A stretch of 64,000 nucleotides of DNA from Pseudomonadota bacterium (GTDB taxonomy: Bacteria; Pseudomonadota; Gammaproteobacteria; Burkholderiales; Rhodocyclaceae), in the NCBI GenBank assembly GCA_018241725.1, contig JAFEDI010000124.1, forward strand, positions 142,471-206,470, written 5' to 3'. Under the pieces are notes generated by a model that was given only the letters and a program-made list of their open reading frames with translations, had not been told where the DNA came from and made no database searches. The first letter of the stretch is position 1. Each line of letters begins with the position of its first letter. Position numbers and translations under genes: made by a program. Positions 63,980 through 64,000 of the stretch are shown piece by piece.

Positions 63980-64000
63980 GCTCAGAGATATACCAATAAA

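Overview
The window is GC-rich, densely packed DNA that reads as chromosome of a betaproteobacterium. A phasin with PhaR-like boxes, a CcoG/NapH-type ferredoxin operon, an Aer-like aerotaxis receptor, a MntP/TMEM165-type yybP-ykoY leader, an NCS2 purine permease and the general protein flavour point to Rhodocyclales (Azospira/Dechloromonas-like). The genus is inference from memory of the families, not from an alignment.

Layout. 1-3103 (minus): branched-chain amino-acid ABC transporter end (livH, cut by the window edge, and two paralogous binding proteins). 3227-7862 (plus): a BamE-like lipoprotein, an Aer-like PAS chemoreceptor, and an aldehyde dehydrogenase plus DUF779 gene behind a clear sigma-54 promoter. 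7915-12405: a Sel1/ExbB/DUF2149 operon, a cupin and a NarXL-like two-component system; 12530-14026 is SelO. The intergenic regions here share a GGGCAAATTGCCC palindrome. 14033-17721 (minus): a four-gene membrane/ferredoxin cluster region and an ADP-ribosylglycohydrolase. 17851-22201: a Lon-like protease, phasin, flavin reductase and a PstS-like protein. The PstS-like gene ends an operon led by a hybrid histidine kinase and an outer-membrane protein (22210-26477). 27191-36071: YbiT ABC-F protein, PilZ protein, Mn riboswitch with a TMEM165/GDT1 exporter, MgtC protein, SRPBCC protein, a LysR/MFS divergent pair and a chemoreceptor.

36357-36580 holds tRNA-Gly(GCC) and tRNA-Thr(GGT). Next is an unusual single polypeptide that joins a cyclic-nucleotide-binding domain, an acetate-kinase domain and a PduL-type phosphotransacylase (36834-39143). 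39252-42538 (minus) is a bufferin/HvfA-type RiPP operon: a Cys-rich secreted precursor, a DUF692 (MNIO) enzyme, a DUF2063 partner, DoxX, an ECF sigma factor and a zinc-finger anti-sigma factor, with a matching ECF-like promoter.

44897-63805 is a purine and ureide catabolism island. NCS2 purine permease and Tsx-like porin bring bases in. Allantoicase and ureidoglycolate lyase release urea and glyoxylate. Gcl, Hyi, tartronate-semialdehyde reductase, glycerate kinase, a dedicated enolase and a dedicated pyruvate kinase carry glyoxylate all the way to pyruvate, and an AmiS/UreI channel can handle urea. Three promoters in this island share a TCGATA-type element at the same distance from the -10 box, which suggests one regulator, possibly the LysR gene at the end of the gcl operon. 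A large inverted-repeat element with a 126-bp tandem repeat core sits at 58505-59609, inside this island. DctA closes the window.
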